Source: G965215145 sp965215145 (GTDB taxonomy: Bacteria; Bacteroidota; Rhodothermia; Rhodothermales; JANQRZ01). From it: a DNA stretch of 64,000 bases. Positions 41,463-49,839 of the stretch are shown here, piece by piece (within the stretch, counting starts at the first letter, position 1; each line of letters begins with the position of its first letter). The translations under genes and the position numbers were made by a program. Under the pieces are notes generated by a model. That model was not told the DNA's origin, made no database searches, and worked only from the letters and a program-made list of their open reading frames with translations. The stretch is from contig OZ244038.1 of the NCBI GenBank assembly GCA_965215145.1, forward strand, positions 496,001-560,000. Direction: 5' to 3'.

Positions 41463-42686
41463 ATGCCCGCTATTTCCGAGTCCGCCCCCCCCCCCGTCAG
41501 CCCGCGCGTGGCCGCGATGCGGCCCTCGGCCACGCTGGCGATGAGCGCCCGTGCGAAGGAGCTCAAGCGGGCCGGCCGTCCCGTCGTCGCGCTGTCCGCC
41601 GGCGAGCCCGACTTCGCCACGCCCGCGCCGATCAGCGCCGCCGGCATCGCGGCCATCGAGGAGGGGTTCACGCACTACACCGCGAGCCCAGGGATGCCGG
41701 AGCTCCGCGAGGCCGTCGCCCGGAAGCTCCGCGAGGACAATGGGCTCGACGTGGCGGCGGAGCAGGTCGTCTGCTCGAACGGCGCCAAGCAGAGCGTGGC
41801 GCAGGCGCTGCTCGTGCTCTGCCGCGAGGGGGACGAGGCGCTGATCCCTGCGCCGTACTGGGTGAGCTACCCCGAGATGAGCCGGCTCGCCGGGGCCGAG
41901 CCCGTGGCCGTCGCGTCGTCGCCGGAGGCGGGCTACCGCATCACCCCCGAGGCGCTCGACGCCGCGCTGACCGAGCGGACGCGGGTGCTCCTCCTGAACA
42001 CGCCCTCGAACCCCACCGGCGCCGTCTACGGCCGGGAGGAGCTGGAGGCGCTGGCCGAGGTGCTGCGCCCGCGCGAGGACGTGTTCGTGGTCTCGGACGA
42101 GATCTACGAGCGCATCGTCTACGACGCCGAGCACACGGCCTTCGCGAGCCTGCCGGGGATGGCCGAGCGGACGGTGACGGTAAACGGGTTCTCGAAGGCG
42201 TACGCCATGACGGGCTGGCGCCTCGGCTACCTCGCCGCGCCGGGCTGGATCGCGGACGCCGTGGCGAAGGTGCAGGGGCAGCTCACGAGCGCGCCGTCCT
42301 CGATCTCGCAGCGCGCCGGCGTCGCGGCGCTGGCGATGGCGCGGGAGCCCGTGCGGCAGATGGTCCGCGCCTTCCGCGAGCGGCGGGACTTCGTGCTGGC
42401 GGCGCTCCGGGAGATCCCCGGCGTGGTCTGCCCGAAGCCGGAGGGCGCCTTCTACCTCTTCCCCGACGTCTCGGCCTACTTCGGCGCGGAGGCCCCGAGC
42501 GGGCGGGCCATCGAGGGGAGCGAGGCGCTGTGCCTCTACCTCCTGGAAGAACACGACGTGGCGCTCGTGCCGGGCGATGCGTTCGGGGCGCCCTACGGGC
42601 TGCGGATCTCGTACGCTGCCTCGTCGCAGGACCTCCGCACGGCGATGGGGCGGATCCGGGAGGGGCTGGCGGCGCTGCGGCGGTAA
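41463..42686 (+). CDS. Class I pyridoxal-phosphate aminotransferase (aspartate aminotransferase-like)
   Basis: A 407-aa PLP enzyme of the fold-type I, Igamma subgroup. Landmarks: LSAGEPDFATPAPIS, GFTHYTASPGMPELREAVA, SNGAKQSVAQALL, PAPYWVSYPEM, LLLNTPSNPTGAVYG (Asn of the PLP pocket), VVSDEIYERIVYD (Asp and Tyr contacts), Schiff-base Lys245 in NGFSKAYAMTGWRLGYLAAP, and the C-terminal substrate Arg in YGLRISYA. It most likely interconverts aspartate and oxaloacetate or related amino acids; glutamate/prephenate specificity cannot be excluded. ATG at 41463. Confidence 0.94.
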   Translation: MPAISESAPPPVSPRVAAMRPSATLAMSARAKELKRAGRPVVALSAGEPDFATPAPISAAGIAAIEEGFTHYTASPGMPELREAVARKLREDNGLDVAAEQVVCSNGAKQSVAQALLVLCREGDEALIPAPYWVSYPEMSRLAGAEPVAVASSPEAGYRITPEALDAALTERTRVLLLNTPSNPTGAVYGREELEALAEVLRPREDVFVVSDEIYERIVYDAEHTAFASLPGMAERTVTVNGFSKAYAMTGWRLGYLAAPGWIADAVAKVQGQLTSAPSSISQRAGVAALAMAREPVRQMVRAFRERRDFVLAALREIPGVVCPKPEGAFYLFPDVSAYFGAEAPSGRAIEGSEALCLYLLEEHDVALVPGDAFGAPYGLRISYAASSQDLRTAMGRIREGLAALRR

Positions 42687-43025
42687 TGCTGAACAGGGCG
42701 ACCACGTGGGGTTGCCCCTACAGGTGCTGGTCTGTGGCGCGGTGCCGATCCGTGGCAGGGCGAATGCCATTCGCCCCTACGGGCGTCGGGGTGGGTGTGT
42801 CGCTGCCCTCGGGCACGTCACCGCCGTGCCCCTACGGTTTGAGGGTGGACGGCGGTGCTGGACCGCAGCTGCGTCCCGGTATGAGCGTTGGCGGTAGACC
42901 GCGACAGGGCGCAACGCATTGCGCCCCTACAGGGGCTGGCCTCACCGGATCGATAGCCTTCTGCCTTCTGCTCGCTGAACTTCCCCCTGGGCCCTCGCGT
43001 ACCGCAGCGCTCGCCGCCCGACCCC
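42687..43025. repeat. Intergenic cluster of four GCCCCTAC-type palindromes
   Basis: This 339-base gap holds no gene. Four hairpins are seen: 42694-42721 (CAGGGCGACC / GGTTGCCCCTAC), 42756-42780 (CAGGGCGAAT / ATTCGCCCCTAC), 42811-42834 (GGGCACG / CGTGCCCCTAC) and 42907-42930 (GGGCGCAA / TTGCGCCCCTAC). The inner arms differ between copies but stay complementary. All four point the same way, with GCCCCTAC on the right. The remaining sequence before the site-2 protease gene shows nothing recognisable. Confidence 0.8.
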
Positions 43026-44339
43026 ATGCTCGTCCGACGCCCGCCTGTGGAGCCCTCCCCCGCCTTCCGACCTCCTGCCGACGACGCGCTCGCGCCCCGG
43101 CCGGAGGTGGAAAGCATCCTCACGAACTACGAGGCGGCGCAGCGGGGGGCGCCCGTGCAGGAGCGCTACGGGCTCCACCTCGCCCTCTTCCTCGCCACCG
43201 TCGCCTCGACGGCGATGGCGGGGGGCGCGTGGGGGCGCGCGGGCCTCTGGACGAGCACCGGCTGGGCCCTCCTCATCGACCCCGTGTTCCTCGCGGACGG
43301 GCTCCGATACGCCACGGCGCTGCTCTTTTTCCTGACGGTCCACGAGTTCGGGCACTACCTCACGGCGCGGCGCTACGGGATCGACGTGTCGCTGCCGTAC
43401 TACGTGCCGCTGCCGCTGCCGCCGGGCGCGCCGGTGTTCAACATCGGCACGTTCGGGGCCGTCATCCGCATCCGCGAGCCGATCCGGCGGACGAGCCACC
43501 TCTTCGACGTCGGCGTGGCGGGGCCGCTGGCGGGGTTCGTCGCCGCGCTCGGCGTGCTGGCGTTCGCGCTCGCCACGCTGCCGGAGCCGGCGTACGTCCT
43601 CACCCTCGGGGCGGGGCACGAGCAGCTCCAGGCGTTCGTCGCCGCGACGGGCGCGTTCCCGCCCGGCCCGCTCGACCCGAGCCCCGGCGGCGCCCTCGCG
43701 CTCGGGCCGACGCTGCTGTTCGAGGCGTTCCGCGCCGCGGTGCCCGCGCTGCCGCCGGGGTGGGAGCTCTACCACTACCCCGTGCTGTTCGCCGGCTGGC
43801 TCGGCCTGTTCTTCACCGCGCTGAACCTGCTCCCCGTCGGGCAGCTCGACGGCGGGCACGTGACGTACGCGCTGTTCGGGCCGCGGTGGCACGCGCGGAT
43901 CGCGCGCGGGGCCGTGTGGCTGCTGCTGTTCTGCGGCGGCATCGGCGCCGTCGGAGAGATCGGCGTCATCGCGGGGATGGAGATCGAGGCGACGGGGCGG
44001 CCGTACTGGATCGGGCCGGCGGCGGCGTGGGCCCTGACGGCGCTGGCGACGGGGTACCTCCTCTCGCGGACGTTCGTCGGGCGGCGGGCGGCCCTCGGCG
44101 CGTGGGCCGGGCTGATGGCCGCGCTCGCCGTGGCCGCGTGGGTCGGCGGCGTGGCCGAGGCGGTGGGGTGGACGGGGTGGCTCCTGTGGGGCTTCCTGCT
44201 CGTCGTCTTCGTGAAGGTGGACCACCCGCCCGTGGTGATCGAGGAGCGGCTGACGCCGGGGCGCGTGGCGCTCGGCGCGCTGGCGCTCGTGATCTTCGTG
44301 CTCTGCTTCAGCCCCCGGCCGATCTTCGTGATGACGTAG
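43026..44339 (+). CDS. Site-2 protease family (M50) intramembrane metalloprotease
   Basis: A 437-aa polytopic membrane protease. Zinc motif HEFGH at residues 106-110, with the second motif NLLPVGQLDGGH (third ligand Asp275), both inside predicted TM helices. A DPVFLADGLRYATALLFFLTV helix precedes the first motif, and SLPYYVPLPLPPGAPVFNIGTFGAVI is the conserved loop of this EGY1-like subgroup. There is no PDZ domain. At least eight TM segments, ending SPRPIFVMT. By family it cleaves TM helices of regulators or clears membrane proteins; the substrate is unknown. ATG at 43026, downstream of the hairpin cluster. Confidence 0.94.
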   Translation: MLVRRPPVEPSPAFRPPADDALAPRPEVESILTNYEAAQRGAPVQERYGLHLALFLATVASTAMAGGAWGRAGLWTSTGWALLIDPVFLADGLRYATALLFFLTVHEFGHYLTARRYGIDVSLPYYVPLPLPPGAPVFNIGTFGAVIRIREPIRRTSHLFDVGVAGPLAGFVAALGVLAFALATLPEPAYVLTLGAGHEQLQAFVAATGAFPPGPLDPSPGGALALGPTLLFEAFRAAVPALPPGWELYHYPVLFAGWLGLFFTALNLLPVGQLDGGHVTYALFGPRWHARIARGAVWLLLFCGGIGAVGEIGVIAGMEIEATGRPYWIGPAAAWALTALATGYLLSRTFVGRRAALGAWAGLMAALAVAAWVGGVAEAVGWTGWLLWGFLLVVFVKVDHPPVVIEERLTPGRVALGALALVIFVLCFSPRPIFVMT

Positions 44340-44416
44340 GGCGTGGTCCGTAGTGCGTGATACGGATTCAAGCTCTGATGTCAGGACGACCCCCCGTCGT
44401 GGCCATCCCCAGCGCC

Positions 44417-44444
44417 GTAGAGACGCAACATGTTGCGTCTCTAC
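44417..44444. repeat. Perfect 28-bp palindrome (GTAGAGACGC type)
   Basis: GTAGAGACGCAACA joined to its exact complement TGTTGCGTCTCTAC. A variant of the GTAGGGGC family with GAGAC in place of GGGGC. I recall this GTAGAGACGC form as a widespread dispersed repeat in other bacterial genomes. Confidence 0.9.
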
Positions 44445-44577
44445 CAACGGCCGAGCCGGGGCGACACGGACGGCGCCAAACCGAACCCGTATGAGGGGAC
44501 CTCGCTTGGAAGGCGCACTACGAGCGCCCCTACGCAATACGCACCATGCATCAGGCCGTTGTCTTCCCGCCCCCGGC

Positions 44578-44608
44578 TTGCGCCTTCCCCGAATCGGCCG
44601 TAGGTTCG
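44578..44608 (+). promoter_or_regulatory. Putative promoter of the lipoprotein operon (TTG-N20-TAGGTTCG)
   Basis: TTG 44578-44580 and TAGGTTCG 44601-44608 with 20-base spacing. The leader to the ATG at 44726 would be about 115 bases. Confidence 0.45.
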
Positions 44609-44725
44609 GGCCGCTTTTTCGAGCCCCGCTCACCCCCTCCCGGACCGCCCCCGACCCGTTCGCTACGAGTGCCGCGTATTTCCCCGCCGCCCGCCCGTGG
44701 CGGCGCCCCCACCCGACGCTCCCCG

Positions 44726-45517
44726 ATGCACGGTCTTCGGCCCGGTCCCTGGTCCCCGCTGCTCGTCCTCCTCGCGCTCGGCCTCGCCGGCGCCGGCCTC
44801 GCCGGCTGCGACAGCGCCGAGCCGCCGCTCTCGCTGGAGGCCCGCCCGCCCGTGGCGAGCGGCCTCACCGTCACGCCCGGAGCCGTCTCGCTGGACACCC
44901 TCGACGTCGGGGAGGGCGCCACGGTGACGCTGAGCCTGCGGGTCGAGGCCGACGACCCCGACGGCTCGGTGGCGCGCGTGGCCTACGCCGTCCGCTGGCG
45001 CTTCGCCGAGTCCAACGACCTCGCGGCGACGGGCGCCTTCGACGCGGCGGGGGACGGGAGCTACGCGGCCGAGGTGCCCGTCGAGGTGGCGCGCGACCGG
45101 CGGGGGGAATACGCCGTGTCCGCCTTCGCCGTGGACGCCGACGGGCTGCCGAGCAACGAGGTCCAGACGACGTTCACGCTGCTCGGGACGAACCTCGGCC
45201 CCCCGGTGATCGGGGCCGTGGAGGCGCCCGCCGCGGTGGGCCGGCCGAGCACGTTCACCCTCAGCGTCGCCCCGACGGACCCCGACGGCCCCGACGACCT
45301 CGCCCGCGTCGAGCTCGTCACGCCGGGGCTTGGCACGATCCCCCTCTTCGACGACGGCGCGGGCGAGGACCGCGACGCCGACGACGGCCGCTACACCTCG
45401 CCGGAGTTCGCCATCCCCGAGGACGCCCTGCCCGGCGCGCTGCCCTTCACGTTCCGCGCCTTCGACCGCGACGGCGCCGCGGCCGAGCCCGTCACCTTCA
45501 CCGTGACCGTCCAATGA
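44726..45517 (+). CDS. Predicted outer-membrane lipoprotein with Ig-like domains
   Basis: 263 aa. The start ATG at 44726 gives a lipoprotein signal peptide: basic MHGLRPG, hydrophobic stretch, lipobox LAGAGLAGC with Cys near residue 29. The mature part is two Ig/cadherin-like modules (ADDPDGSVARVAYAVRW, SAFAVDADGLPSNEV; TDPDGPDDLARVELVT, FDRDGAAAEPVTFTV), the first with the Ca-binding-like DPDG pattern. No catalytic motif. Its stop codon overlaps the start of the next gene (ATGA). With the downstream propeller protein and PorV-like protein it forms a three-gene surface operon. Confidence 0.85.
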   Translation: MHGLRPGPWSPLLVLLALGLAGAGLAGCDSAEPPLSLEARPPVASGLTVTPGAVSLDTLDVGEGATVTLSLRVEADDPDGSVARVAYAVRWRFAESNDLAATGAFDAAGDGSYAAEVPVEVARDRRGEYAVSAFAVDADGLPSNEVQTTFTLLGTNLGPPVIGAVEAPAAVGRPSTFTLSVAPTDPDGPDDLARVELVTPGLGTIPLFDDGAGEDRDADDGRYTSPEFAIPEDALPGALPFTFRAFDRDGAAAEPVTFTVTVQ

Positions 45518-47220
45518 GGCGCTTTTCCCTTTTGGTGACGGTCGCGCTGATCGCGGGCACCGCTGCCGGGCAGCAGCCCGACCCGGCCGAGGGGTTCCGC
45601 TTCCGCGACCTCGTCCCCGCGAGCGGCCCGCAGCGCAACGCCGTGACGGTCCTCCACGCCGAGGGCGACTCGCTCTGGGCCGGGCCGGTCCTCGTCGTCA
45701 CCCCGGACGGGGGGCAGACGTGGTTCGAGGCCGAGGGCGAGGACAACGACATCGACGTCTTCGCCCCGCCACAGGCGCCGGACGCCGTCGTGTTCTCGCT
45801 CGACGTCGAGGGCGAGCGGGTGTGGGCCGGGCTCGGCTTCCGCGACCGCCTCGCGGCCGACAACCCCCAGAGCGCCGCCGGCTTCGCCTACTCCGCCGAC
45901 GGCGGCGCCTCGTGGCGCTACGTCTTCCCCCAGACCGACACCGACGCCGACACGCTCGTCGTCTACGGCGTCACCGGCCTCCCCGCGCTGCCGGTCATCC
46001 GGCCCCAGTTCAGCCCGCCCTTCGACCTCGACCTCGACCCCGTGACGGGGGACCTCTGGGTCGCCGGCGGCCTCAGCGGCCCCCGCCGCCTCGCCTTCAA
46101 CGACTCGACCGGGCGGTACGCCGGCACGTTCGAGCGCGTCGTCCTCCCGCCCGACACCGTCACGTTCCTCGACCCCCGCGAGCCGCAGCGCTTCCCCGTC
46201 GGCCCGCCGGTGCCCGGCCTCCTCGACTTCTCGGAGAACTACCTCGCCTACGCCACCCTCGTGGACGAGACGGGGACGGTGTGGATCGGGACCGAGGGCG
46301 GGCTCAACCGCTCGATGCCGGAGGAGGTTTTTACCTTTGTCCTCGAAGACACAACGGGGAAGCCCATCACCTACGAGGACCGGGCGTGGACGCGGTTCCG
46401 CTTCGACGGCACCGAGAACGGCCTCGCCGGCTCGACCGTGCTCGCGCTCGAAGAGCAGCTCCTCGGCGACCCGAGCGCCCCGGTGGGCTCGCTCGCCAAC
46501 CCCCGCAACCCGGTCTGGGCCGCGACGTGGCGCCCGCTAGCGACGACGGCGGAGCCGGGCGAGCGGTTCGGGCTGACGGTGACGCGCGACGGCGGCGCGA
46601 CGTTCGAGTCGACGCTGCTGGGCGAGCGGATCTACGACCTCGCCTTCTGCGAAGAGGGGTTCGTCCACTGCGCGGCCGGCACCGTCTGGGCCGCCGGCGC
46701 CGACGGCCTCTTTGCCTCCACCGACGGCGGGCGCTCGTGGTCGAGCACGACGGACTTCCGCGACGCTGAGCGCGCCGGCCGGTTCGTCGCCCCCGACGCC
46801 GAGGTCCGCGCCGTCGCCGCGACGCCGGCCGCGCTGTGGGTCGGGACGACGGACGGGCTGCTGCGGAGCACCGACGGCGGCGGGACGTGGCGCGTCTTCC
46901 GCGCCGACGTGCCGCTCGCGGTCCAGAACCCCGAGATCGAGGGGGCCGTCGAGGCCTACGCCTACCCCAACCCCTTCTCCCCCCGCGCCGACGCCGTCGT
47001 CCGCATCCGCTATGGCGACGGCGACGGCCGCGCCGCCGAGCGCATCCGCATCTTTGATTTCGCCCTGAACCTCGTCCGCACCCTCGCCGCGCCAGCCGAG
47101 GACGAGCAGGCGTGGGACGGGCTCGACGAGGACGGCACCCGCGTCGCCAACGGGGTCTACTTCTACGCCGTCGAGACGGGGGGGGAGACGGTGTGGGGGA
47201 AGATCCTGGTGTTGGAATGA
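45514..47220 (+). CDS. Secreted propeller (sortilin/BNR-like) protein with FlgD-like T9SS C-terminus
   Basis: A 568-aa exported protein; ATG at 45514 overlaps the lipoprotein stop by four bases. Signal peptide MRRFSLLVTVALIAGTAAGQ. Repeated Asp-box/BNR-like motifs (TPDGGQTWFE, SADGGASWRY, TRDGGATFES, STDGGRSWSS, STDGGGTWRV) and TVWIGTEGGLNRS-type blades indicate a beta-propeller. The C-terminal FlgD/T9SS-type domain is AYPNPFSPRADAVVRIRY, IRIFDFALNLVRTL, then WDGLDEDGTRVANGVYFY. Inferred to be a T9SS-exported surface protein acting with the adjacent PorV-like protein and lipoprotein. Confidence 0.9.
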   Translation: MRRFSLLVTVALIAGTAAGQQPDPAEGFRFRDLVPASGPQRNAVTVLHAEGDSLWAGPVLVVTPDGGQTWFEAEGEDNDIDVFAPPQAPDAVVFSLDVEGERVWAGLGFRDRLAADNPQSAAGFAYSADGGASWRYVFPQTDTDADTLVVYGVTGLPALPVIRPQFSPPFDLDLDPVTGDLWVAGGLSGPRRLAFNDSTGRYAGTFERVVLPPDTVTFLDPREPQRFPVGPPVPGLLDFSENYLAYATLVDETGTVWIGTEGGLNRSMPEEVFTFVLEDTTGKPITYEDRAWTRFRFDGTENGLAGSTVLALEEQLLGDPSAPVGSLANPRNPVWAATWRPLATTAEPGERFGLTVTRDGGATFESTLLGERIYDLAFCEEGFVHCAAGTVWAAGADGLFASTDGGRSWSSTTDFRDAERAGRFVAPDAEVRAVAATPAALWVGTTDGLLRSTDGGGTWRVFRADVPLAVQNPEIEGAVEAYAYPNPFSPRADAVVRIRYGDGDGRAAERIRIFDFALNLVRTLAAPAEDEQAWDGLDEDGTRVANGVYFYAVETGGETVWGKILVLE

Positions 47221-47221
47221 C

Positions 47222-47284
47222 TGCGTGATGGACGTGATCACGTGACGGTGCCCAAAGGAGGTCACGTAGTCACGCGATCACGCA
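47222..47284. repeat. Hairpin of TGCGTGAT repeats between surface-operon genes
   Basis: TGCGTGATGGACGTGATCAC (47222 onward) pairs imperfectly with GTCACGTAGTCACGCGATCA (47261 onward) around the loop GGTGCCCAAAGGAG. The arms consist of GTGATCACGTGAC-like words. It lies in the 77-base gap between the propeller and PorV-like genes and may modulate expression of the latter. Confidence 0.55.
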
Positions 47285-47297
47285 ATTCGAGGTCCTC

Positions 47298-48308
47298 ATG
47301 AAACGAGTTTTCCCGATCCTGCTCCTCCTCGCGCTGCTCGGCGCCGACACGGCCTCGGCGCAGCGGGCGGGGGCGTTCGCGCGGATCGGGTTCGGCGCGC
47401 GGGGGATCGGGATGGGCGGCGGGCTCGTGGCCGACGTGTTCAGCCGGACGAGCCCGTACTACAACCCCGCCCTCGCGCCGCTCGGCGGGCGCCAGCACGT
47501 CGACGCCGCCGCGGGCTTCCTCTCGCTCGACCGCGAGCTCCAGCACGTCCAGTTCGCCTTCACGCTGCCGCCGCGCGCCGGCGCGGCCATTGGCGTGATC
47601 CGCGCGGGCGTCTCGGACATCGACGGCCGCGACGCCTCGGGCTATCCCACGGGCGAGCTCTCCGTCGAGGAGACGGCCGTGTTCACCGCCTTCGGCGTCC
47701 GCCTGAGCGACGCGGTCTCCGGCGGGTTCGGCCTCCGGTTCTACCGCGCCGACCTCTTCGACGGCGTCGACGCGCCGGTCACGATCGGGCTCTCGCTCGG
47801 CCTCGCGGCGCGGGTCTCGGAGCGGCTCGCCTTCGGGCTCGCCGTGGACGACCTCCTCGCGGCCTACCGCTACGACACCGCCGAGGCGTTCGGCGCCGGC
47901 GGCTCGCAGACCACCGACCGGTTCCCCGTCCGCTTCCGGTTCGGCGCGGCCTACGAGCTCGGCGGCGGGCGCGGGCTCATCACCGCCGAGGTCGAGGGGC
48001 AGTCGCAGAGCGCTGACCGGCGGTTCTTCGTGACGCGCGAGAGCGCCGGCGTCCCCCAGCGCTCGACCGTGGAGGAGCGGCTCACGCTCGGGCTGACACA
48101 GGTCCGCCTCGGCGCGGAGTACTGGGTCGCGGGTCCGCTCGGCGTGCGGGCGGGCGTGGACCGGCTCGGGGAGGGGGCCGCGCCGACGGCCGGGATCGCC
48201 GTGCGGCAGGAGATCGGGGAGGTCGCGGGGCGGCTGGACTACACGGCCGTGCTCGAGCCCTACGGCCTCGGCGTGATGCACCTCGTCGCGCTCCACCTCG
48301 ACCTGTAG
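47298..48308 (+). CDS. PorV/PorQ-like outer-membrane beta-barrel protein
   Basis: A 336-aa outer-membrane protein; signal peptide MKRVFPILLLLALLGADTASAQ. The N-terminal FARIGFGARGIGMGGGLVAD and SPYYNPALAPLGG are the UPF0164/PorV-PorQ hallmark (cf. FadL fold), followed by alternating amphipathic strands to the C-terminal VMHLVALHLDL. PorV and PorQ act in T9SS as substrate shuttle and attachment-complex subunits. In an operon with a T9SS-tailed protein it may be a dedicated partner, but a core PorV role is not excluded. Third gene of the operon starting at 44726. Confidence 0.85.
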   Translation: MKRVFPILLLLALLGADTASAQRAGAFARIGFGARGIGMGGGLVADVFSRTSPYYNPALAPLGGRQHVDAAAGFLSLDRELQHVQFAFTLPPRAGAAIGVIRAGVSDIDGRDASGYPTGELSVEETAVFTAFGVRLSDAVSGGFGLRFYRADLFDGVDAPVTIGLSLGLAARVSERLAFGLAVDDLLAAYRYDTAEAFGAGGSQTTDRFPVRFRFGAAYELGGGRGLITAEVEGQSQSADRRFFVTRESAGVPQRSTVEERLTLGLTQVRLGAEYWVAGPLGVRAGVDRLGEGAAPTAGIAVRQEIGEVAGRLDYTAVLEPYGLGVMHLVALHLDL

Positions 48309-48321
48309 CCCGCCCCGGGCG

Positions 48322-49122
48322 CTATCCCCCCAGCCCGCGGAGGATGTCGGCGAGGGCGGCGGGGCCGAGGCCGTCCACATCCGTGCGGATCCGGAGCGCG
48401 CACCACACGTCGAGGATCAGCATCTGCGCGGCGTGCAGCGGCACGGCGATCCAGAACGAGCGGCACCGCCACACGAGCGCGCCGAGGGCGAGCCCGCCGA
48501 GGATCGAGAGGAACGCCTCGGCCGGCGGCTTGCTCGCGTGGAGGATGGCGAACGGCATCGCCTGCACGCACACGGCGAGGACCGGCCCCACGGCCGGCGC
48601 CGTCCCGAACAGCACGAACCCGCGCCAGAGGTACTCCCAGCCGAGCCAGTAGAACAGGAACAGCCCCTCGTAGATGGCGAGTGTGCGCCAGTCGAAGGCG
48701 GCCTCATGGAGGTGGGGGTACTGCGCCTGGAACGCCGGGTCCGCCGAGAGCACCCACGTCCCGAGCACGACGAGCGCGAGGTACGGCACCGCGATGGCGA
48801 GGGCCAGCCGCCAGTCCCCGAGCCCGAGGCCCATCTCCCGAGCCCGCCACCGGAAGGCGAGGCGGAGGATCAGCACCGGCACCACGAACCCGGTGATCCC
48901 CTGGATGCTGAACCACCACCCCCACGCCGCCAGCGCCCGCTGCTCCGGGGCGAAGAGGTCGGCGAGCTCCTGCCGGAAGAGGGTCCGGCTGCCGACCTTG
49001 ATCTGGAGGAGCACGAGCGCCGTCGCGGTGACGAGCACGACGGCGGCCTGCCGCTCGGCGGGCGTCGTGGCGCGGAGGGCGGCGCGGAGCCGGAGCCATT
49101 CCCGCCGCAGGCGGTGGCGCAT
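48322..49122 (-). CDS. CPBP family intramembrane protease-like protein
   Basis: A 266-aa polytopic membrane protein with about eight TM helices. CPBP (Rce1/MrtX-like) motifs: motif 1 reads WEYLWRGFVLFG, motif 2 FAILH, motif 3 PLHAAQML. The usual EExxxR has Trp in place of the first Glu, so only one of the two catalytic/metal-coordinating glutamates remains. It could still be active (some subgroups have one Glu) or be a non-catalytic relative. ATG at 49122, with a -7-like box at 49154. The substrate is unknown. Confidence 0.82.
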   Translation of the reverse strand: MRHRLRREWLRLRAALRATTPAERQAAVVLVTATALVLLQIKVGSRTLFRQELADLFAPEQRALAAWGWWFSIQGITGFVVPVLILRLAFRWRAREMGLGLGDWRLALAIAVPYLALVVLGTWVLSADPAFQAQYPHLHEAAFDWRTLAIYEGLFLFYWLGWEYLWRGFVLFGTAPAVGPVLAVCVQAMPFAILHASKPPAEAFLSILGGLALGALVWRCRSFWIAVPLHAAQMLILDVWCALRIRTDVDGLGPAALADILRGLGG

Positions 49123-49153
49123 CGGGGGGTCGGGGGCCTGTGGGCGGGGCGGC

Positions 49154-49160
49154 GAAGATA
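49154..49160 (-). promoter_or_regulatory. Putative -7 box (TATCTTC) of the CPBP gene
   Basis: Minus-strand TATCTTCG, 32 bases upstream of the ATG, in the 45-base gap after the nitroreductase gene, so the two genes need not be co-transcribed. Confidence 0.45.
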
Positions 49161-49167
49161 CGGGCCG

Positions 49168-49779
49168 CTACGACGGCCCCCGGACGGATGGCAGCTCCAG
49201 CGACTCTCCCCACGCCTCCCCGAACGCGGTCTCGCCCAGCGGCCTGCGCGGGCGCCGCTGCCGGTCGCGGCCGGCGACCTCGTCGGGGAGGGGCGCGGCG
49301 TCGGGGTCGGCCGGGTGGCCGAGGGCCATCGCAGCGACGGGCTCGAACGGCTCCGGCACCCCGAACGCCTCGGCGACGGCGGCGGCGTCGAACCCGGCCA
49401 TCTGGTGGAGCGCGAGCCCCTCGGCGGCGGCCATCAGCGCGAGCGCCATCGTCGCCGCGCCGGCGTCGTAGCGGGCGTGGCGGTTGGGCCTCTCGTTCCG
49501 GGCGAACGTCGTCCGGGCGCAGACGACCATCAGCACCGGCGCGTGCTCGGCCCACGCGCGGTTCTTCTCCGCCAGCGCGTCGGCGATCCGCCGCCACGCC
49601 GTCCCGTCCCCCTTCGCGCCGACGAGGTAGCGCCACGGCTGCTCGTTGAACGACGACGGCGCGAGGCGGGCCGCCTCCAGCACCCGCGCCAACGACGCCG
49701 GCTCGACGGGCCGCTCGGGGTCAAAGGCATAGGGGCTGTAGCGGGCGTGGAGGAGGTCGAGAAAGGCGGCAGGGGTCAT
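49168..49779 (-). CDS. Nitroreductase family protein
   Basis: A 203-aa FMN-dependent oxidoreductase; ATG at 49779 (MTPAAFLDLLHARYSPYAFD). FMN-binding patterns: RYSPYAFDPERPV, ARLAPSSFNEQPWRYLV, AGAATMALALMAAAEGLALHQMAGFD and AMALGHPAD. The family reduces quinones, nitro compounds or flavins with NAD(P)H. The C-terminus is a basic RDRQRRPRRPLGETAFG tail typical of the NfsB-like subgroup. It is followed by the CPBP gene on the same strand. Confidence 0.9.
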   Translation of the reverse strand: MTPAAFLDLLHARYSPYAFDPERPVEPASLARVLEAARLAPSSFNEQPWRYLVGAKGDGTAWRRIADALAEKNRAWAEHAPVLMVVCARTTFARNERPNRHARYDAGAATMALALMAAAEGLALHQMAGFDAAAVAEAFGVPEPFEPVAAMALGHPADPDAAPLPDEVAGRDRQRRPRRPLGETAFGEAWGESLELPSVRGPS

Positions 49780-49792
49780 GAGAGAACACGTC

Positions 49793-49820
49793 GTAGGGGC
49801 ACGATGCATCGTGCCCCTAC
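49793..49820. repeat. Perfect 28-bp GTAGGGGC-type palindrome
   Basis: GTAGGGGCACGATG joined to its exact complement CATCGTGCCCCTAC. It lies in the 60-base gap between the S9 peptidase end (49840) and the nitroreductase start (49779). No T-run. Its core differs entirely from the CGACCGG copies but keeps both ends. Confidence 0.92.
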
Positions 49821-49839
49821 GGTGCAGGCGAGGGAGGGG

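Larger units (their letters stand above)
44340..44725. other. Intergenic region with a perfect palindrome and a promoter-like element
   Basis: 386 bases without a convincing gene. It holds a perfect 28-base palindrome (44417-44444), a partial GCCCCTAC-type copy around 44512-44532 (GGCGC ... GCGCCCCTAC), and the promoter-like TTG/TAGGTTCG pair at 44578-44608. The rest shows no feature. Confidence 0.6.

Noticed and set aside
47253..47262. AAAGGAGGT as the ribosome binding site of the PorV-like gene
   Set aside because: It matches Shine-Dalgarno well but lies about 36 bases from the ATG at 47298, inside the loop of a hairpin; no closer start codon fits the signal peptide.
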